Below are positions 35,519 to 38,175 of a DNA stretch of 38,175 nucleotides, one piece after another. Source of the stretch: DATIJJ01 sp039936115 (GTDB taxonomy: Bacteria > Pseudomonadota > Gammaproteobacteria > DSM-16500); contig JBDTIZ010000227.1 in the NCBI GenBank assembly GCA_039936115.1, forward strand, positions 1-38,175. The letters run 5' to 3'. Each line of letters begins with the position of its first letter. Positions within the stretch are counted from its first letter, which is position 1. Made by a program: the position numbers and the translations under genes. The notes beneath the pieces were generated by a model. The model had not been told where the DNA came from and did not search any database. It saw only the letters and a list, made by a program, of their open reading frames with translations.

Positions 35519-36262
35519 TCAAACACGAAGCATCGCAGGCGGACAATTCGTAAATACCGCATCAACACCCCAAGACCACAATTCACGCGCCCGCATCACA
35601 TCATCCACTGTATAAGCTAAAAGTAAACGCCCTGTGTCTTTAATTTCTTTGACATTGTATGGATTGAGAATCATTTGATTCACATCAACAGACATACAAT
35701 TCAATGCATCACATTCAGCTTGCCAATCCTCTCGCCATTCATGCATCAAAAAAGCCAGCAAACTAGTTAGAGAGTACTGCCTAACTTGATATAACACTTT
35801 CGTTGAAAAACTTGAAATAATCGGCGGCAATATATCATGTTTCCAGCATTGCTCAATTAGCTCTAACACTTTTTTGACTGTCTCTTCTTCTCGGCCTATT
35901 GATGGTTTAATCTCAATATTAGCTGCCAACTGTTCTTGGCATAAAAAATCAATCACTTCAGCCAACGTTGGAATTTTTTCATTTTTAAACTGTGGTGCAA
36001 ACCAACTGCCGGCGTCCAACGTTTGCAAATAACTCGCAGGATAATCGCAAACCTGACCGAATCCATTCGTCGTACGCTCCAATGTTTCATCATGTATAAC
36101 AACAGCTTCACCACATGCAGCTAACATTACATCAAATTCAACCCATTTTGCGCCGATTTCTCGCGCTTTACGAAAAGCCGCCAAGGTGTTTTCTGGAGCC
36201 AATGCACTGGCGCCGCGATGCGCAATAATAGGTGGAAAAAATAATTTATGATTTGATGACAT
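35519..36262 (-). CDS. Glycerophosphodiester phosphodiesterase (cytosolic UgpQ type)
   Basis: The enzyme hydrolyses glycerophosphodiesters to glycerol-3-phosphate and an alcohol. The 247-residue protein has the GDPD signature IIAHRGASALAPENT (H15, R16), metal ligands in WVEFDVML (E42, D44), the second catalytic His in VVIHDETLERTTNG (H57), and ANIEIKP. There is no signal peptide, so it is cytosolic, as in UgpQ. Its stop lies 8 nt beyond the convergent phospholipase gene, whose products would be its substrates. That functional link is inference from adjacency. Confidence 0.93.
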   Translation of the reverse strand: MSSNHKLFFPPIIAHRGASALAPENTLAAFRKAREIGAKWVEFDVMLAACGEAVVIHDETLERTTNGFGQVCDYPASYLQTLDAGSWFAPQFKNEKIPTLAEVIDFLCQEQLAANIEIKPSIGREEETVKKVLELIEQCWKHDILPPIISSFSTKVLYQVRQYSLTSLLAFLMHEWREDWQAECDALNCMSVDVNQMILNPYNVKEIKDTGRLLLAYTVDDVMRARELWSWGVDAVFTNCPPAMLRV

Positions 36263-36308
36263 TGACTAAATTAATCTCCAAAGCACTGAAAATAAAATTT
36301 GTTAGCGC

Positions 36309-36322
36309 CGTCATTGCGAGCG
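36309..36322. repeat. Fragment of CGTCATTGCGAGCG-type dispersed repeat
   Basis: CGTCATTGCGAGCG in the glpQ-maeA spacer matches the common core of dispersed repeats seen in many proteobacterial genomes (CGTCATTGCGAGGAGCG-like). Only a short half is present and no partner arm is visible. Confidence 0.4.
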
Positions 36323-36335
36323 CCCTACGTTTAAC

Positions 36336-38051
36336 CTACAGCTTCTTATCCAAATGGTAAGGCACATACTCCGGTTTCCACATGTAATTTTGCAAATAAC
36401 TTTCCAAGTCACCTGGCGGTACAAAATTAGTATGTCCTGACGTGATCGCTTCTTTAGCCACTGCAACTGCAACTTTGAGTGACACTTCTCGAATATTAGA
36501 CAGCGGCGGTAACAAATTTGCCTCAGGGTTTAAACGTGTCGGCGAACAATCTGCTAGCGCTTGTGCTGCAACCATAAACATTTTGTCCGTGATCGTTTTG
36601 GCTTTGACTGCAATCAAACCTAATCCCATTCCTGGAAAAATATAACAGTTATTAGTTTGATCCACTCGAAACGGTTTACCTGCCCGCTCTATTTCTCCAA
36701 AAGGACTACCTGTGCCAATAATCGCGCGTTCCTCAGTCCATTTCATTAAATCACTCGGCAATGCTTCGCAACGCGAGGTTGGATTTGATAGTGGAAAAAT
36801 AATCGGACGTCTTACATGTTTCGCCATTTCACGAATAATGTTTTCTGTAAACACACCACATTGGCCTGAGACACCAATTAACAGTGTAGGATGCACATTT
36901 CTCACGACGTCTTCTAAGCCAATATGATTAGAGTTAGCTAATTTCCAACCCGATAATGCCGCTCTTGATTGCGCAAACGGTTTTTGGAATGCCTGCAAAT
37001 CTTTATCATCATCCAACAACAAACCATTTCGATCGACTAAATAAAAACGCCTGCGGGCTTCGGCCTCGCTTAATCCATCGTTTATCATGGCTTGTTTAAT
37101 GAGTGCACTGATTCCACAACCCGCCGAACCGCCACCTAATACTGCAATCCGCTGATCGCGCACACGTTCGCCCGTTACATTAATCGCCGCAAATAAAGTA
37201 CCCGCAGCGATAGCAGCTGTTCCTTGAATATCATCGTTAAACGTACAGAGTTGATCACGATAACGATCTAATAAAGGGTTCGCATTTAACTGCGCGAAAT
37301 CTTCCCATTGCAATAACACATGGGGAAAACGTTTTTTAACCGCCGTAATGAAAAGCTCAATAAAATCTTCATACTCTTTCCCACGCACCCGTTCTTTTGG
37401 CCAACCGACATAAAGCGGGTCTTTTTGCAAATCAGGATTATTCGTGCCCGTATCAAGCAACACTGGCAAAGTGAAACTAGGATGAATCCCCGCACATGCC
37501 GTATAAAGCGCCAATTTACCAATCGGAATACCCATACCACCGGCACCTTGATCGCCTAATCCTAAAATACGTTCGCCATCAGATACGACAATGACTTTGA
37601 CATTATTAAATCGCGTATTGGATAAGATATTATCAATATGCGTTCGATTAGGATAAGAAATAAAAACACCACGCGATCGTCGATAAATATGGCTAAAGCG
37701 CTGACACCCTAAACCCACGACCGGTGTATAAACAATAGGCATGAGTTCTTCAATATGCTTGCATAACAATGCGTAAAACACGGTTTCATTCGAATCTTGT
37801 AAATCACGTAGATAAATATATTTTTCGACATCTGAAGGTTTGCTCTTTAATGCTTCATAGGAACGTTTAAGCTGCATCTGAAGATCAATTTGACTTGGCG
37901 GCAAGATTCCCCACAAATGAAATTCCTCGCGCTCACGGGCTGTAAATGCCATGCCTTTATTAAGTATGGGATTCATTAACAGCTCATAATCCGTGAGCCT
38001 TACTTTCAAATAAGGTTTGCTATCAGCATCTCGTGCGTACTCGTAATCCAC
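36336..38051 (-). CDS. maeA: NAD-dependent malic enzyme
   Basis: The enzyme oxidatively decarboxylates malate to pyruvate. The 571-residue product is the long SfcA/MaeA type (E. coli 565). Motifs include YRRSRGVFISYPNRTH, VIVVSDGERILGLGDQGAGGMGIPIGK, TGTNNPDLQKDPLYVGWP, FNDDIQGTAAIAAG, the NAD-binding VLGGGSAGCGIS and PLSNPTSRCEA. The start is GTG at 38051 with GAGGAG 6 nt upstream. It may feed pyruvate from C4 acids, complementing the pyruvate- and succinate-yielding methylcitrate cycle encoded about 6 kb away. Confidence 0.96.
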   Translation of the reverse strand: MDYEYARDADSKPYLKVRLTDYELLMNPILNKGMAFTAREREEFHLWGILPPSQIDLQMQLKRSYEALKSKPSDVEKYIYLRDLQDSNETVFYALLCKHIEELMPIVYTPVVGLGCQRFSHIYRRSRGVFISYPNRTHIDNILSNTRFNNVKVIVVSDGERILGLGDQGAGGMGIPIGKLALYTACAGIHPSFTLPVLLDTGTNNPDLQKDPLYVGWPKERVRGKEYEDFIELFITAVKKRFPHVLLQWEDFAQLNANPLLDRYRDQLCTFNDDIQGTAAIAAGTLFAAINVTGERVRDQRIAVLGGGSAGCGISALIKQAMINDGLSEAEARRRFYLVDRNGLLLDDDKDLQAFQKPFAQSRAALSGWKLANSNHIGLEDVVRNVHPTLLIGVSGQCGVFTENIIREMAKHVRRPIIFPLSNPTSRCEALPSDLMKWTEERAIIGTGSPFGEIERAGKPFRVDQTNNCYIFPGMGLGLIAVKAKTITDKMFMVAAQALADCSPTRLNPEANLLPPLSNIREVSLKVAVAVAKEAITSGHTNFVPPGDLESYLQNYMWKPEYVPYHLDKKL

Positions 38052-38129
38052 TTTATTCTCCTCGTTGATTATTTAATTATAACACTTGGGTTATGTGTGA
38101 TGAACCTATTCAACATAAGTATCATCAAG

Positions 38130-38175
38130 GCCAAGTTGACTGGATACCACGGACAAGCCGCGGTACGACGGCGGG
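38130..38175. repeat. Truncated copy of palindromic repeat at window edge
   Basis: CTGGATACCACGGACAAG followed by CCGCGGTACGACGG gives TACCACGG/CCGCGGTA arms (38145-38152/38158-38165, one mismatch) around ACAAG. Read on the minus strand it is the GTACCGCGGCTTGTCC...GGTATCCAG element of the same family as the copy at 26205. It is cut by the end of the window. Confidence 0.65.

Overview
The window looks like a chromosomal segment of an intracellular-type gammaproteobacterium, most likely of the Legionellales (Legionella/Coxiella/Aquicella/Berkiella-like). This placement is inference: no rRNA is present. The order tRNA-Val, thrS, infC, rpmI, rplT, pheS, pheT, ihfA, merR-like, tRNA-Pro is the classic gammaproteobacterial order. 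The modest GC content, a Mip-like FKBP, two long proteins with no recognisable family, a toxin-type glycosyltransferase and several dispersed palindromic repeats fit that order.

Region 1 (1-7725, minus strand) is the translation cluster. It runs from a candidate promoter upstream of tRNA-Val(GAC) through thrS, infC (apparent rare AUU start overlapping the thrS stop), a two-tier hairpin leader, rpmI, rplT, a repeat-bearing spacer, pheS, pheT, ihfA and a MerR-family gene, to the 5' half of tRNA-Pro(GGG) cut by the window edge.

Region 2 (7726-9005) holds a gene-poor stretch with short repeats and a stem-loop, a 57-residue lipoprotein, and three small stress-type genes: an N/Q-rich peptide, a DUF1328/YtjA membrane protein and a CsbD protein.

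Region 3 (9078-16270) is a DNA-repair block. Ku is on the plus strand. uvrB, three-domain LigD and a YbhB-like PEBP form a likely minus-strand transcription unit. Between them sits a GT-A glycosyltransferase resembling the catalytic domain of clostridial toxins and some Legionella effectors. A nested inverted repeat precedes uvrB and overlaps its presumed ribosome-binding site.

Region 4 (16279-26171) contains a lipoprotein, peptide deformylase, aspartate aminotransferase, tRNA-Asn(GTT), small secreted and membrane proteins, a FadL-like porin, a 611-residue unknown protein with a Ser/Thr-rich tail and glutamate-rich C-terminus (effector candidate), a GST-like protein, a rhodanese, a Mip-like FKBP and an outer-membrane beta-barrel protein.

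Region 5 (26172-28373) has a minus-strand gene of unknown function that appears split by a frameshift into 103- and 543-codon parts.

Region 6 (28374-38175) is metabolic. It has a short SDR protein, a MITE-like palindrome, the methylcitrate-cycle operon prpB-prpC-prpD with a promoter candidate, cvpA with a strong terminator, a cyclic-nucleotide-binding/patatin phospholipase, a glycerophosphodiester phosphodiesterase and an NAD-type malic enzyme. The edge cuts a copy of a palindromic repeat also seen near 26.2 kb.

The most notable items are the uvrB-ligD unit opposite ku with a glycosyltransferase inserted between them, the possible SD-sequestering structure before uvrB, the rpmI leader (candidate L20 operator), the AUU start of infC, and the two effector-like loci.
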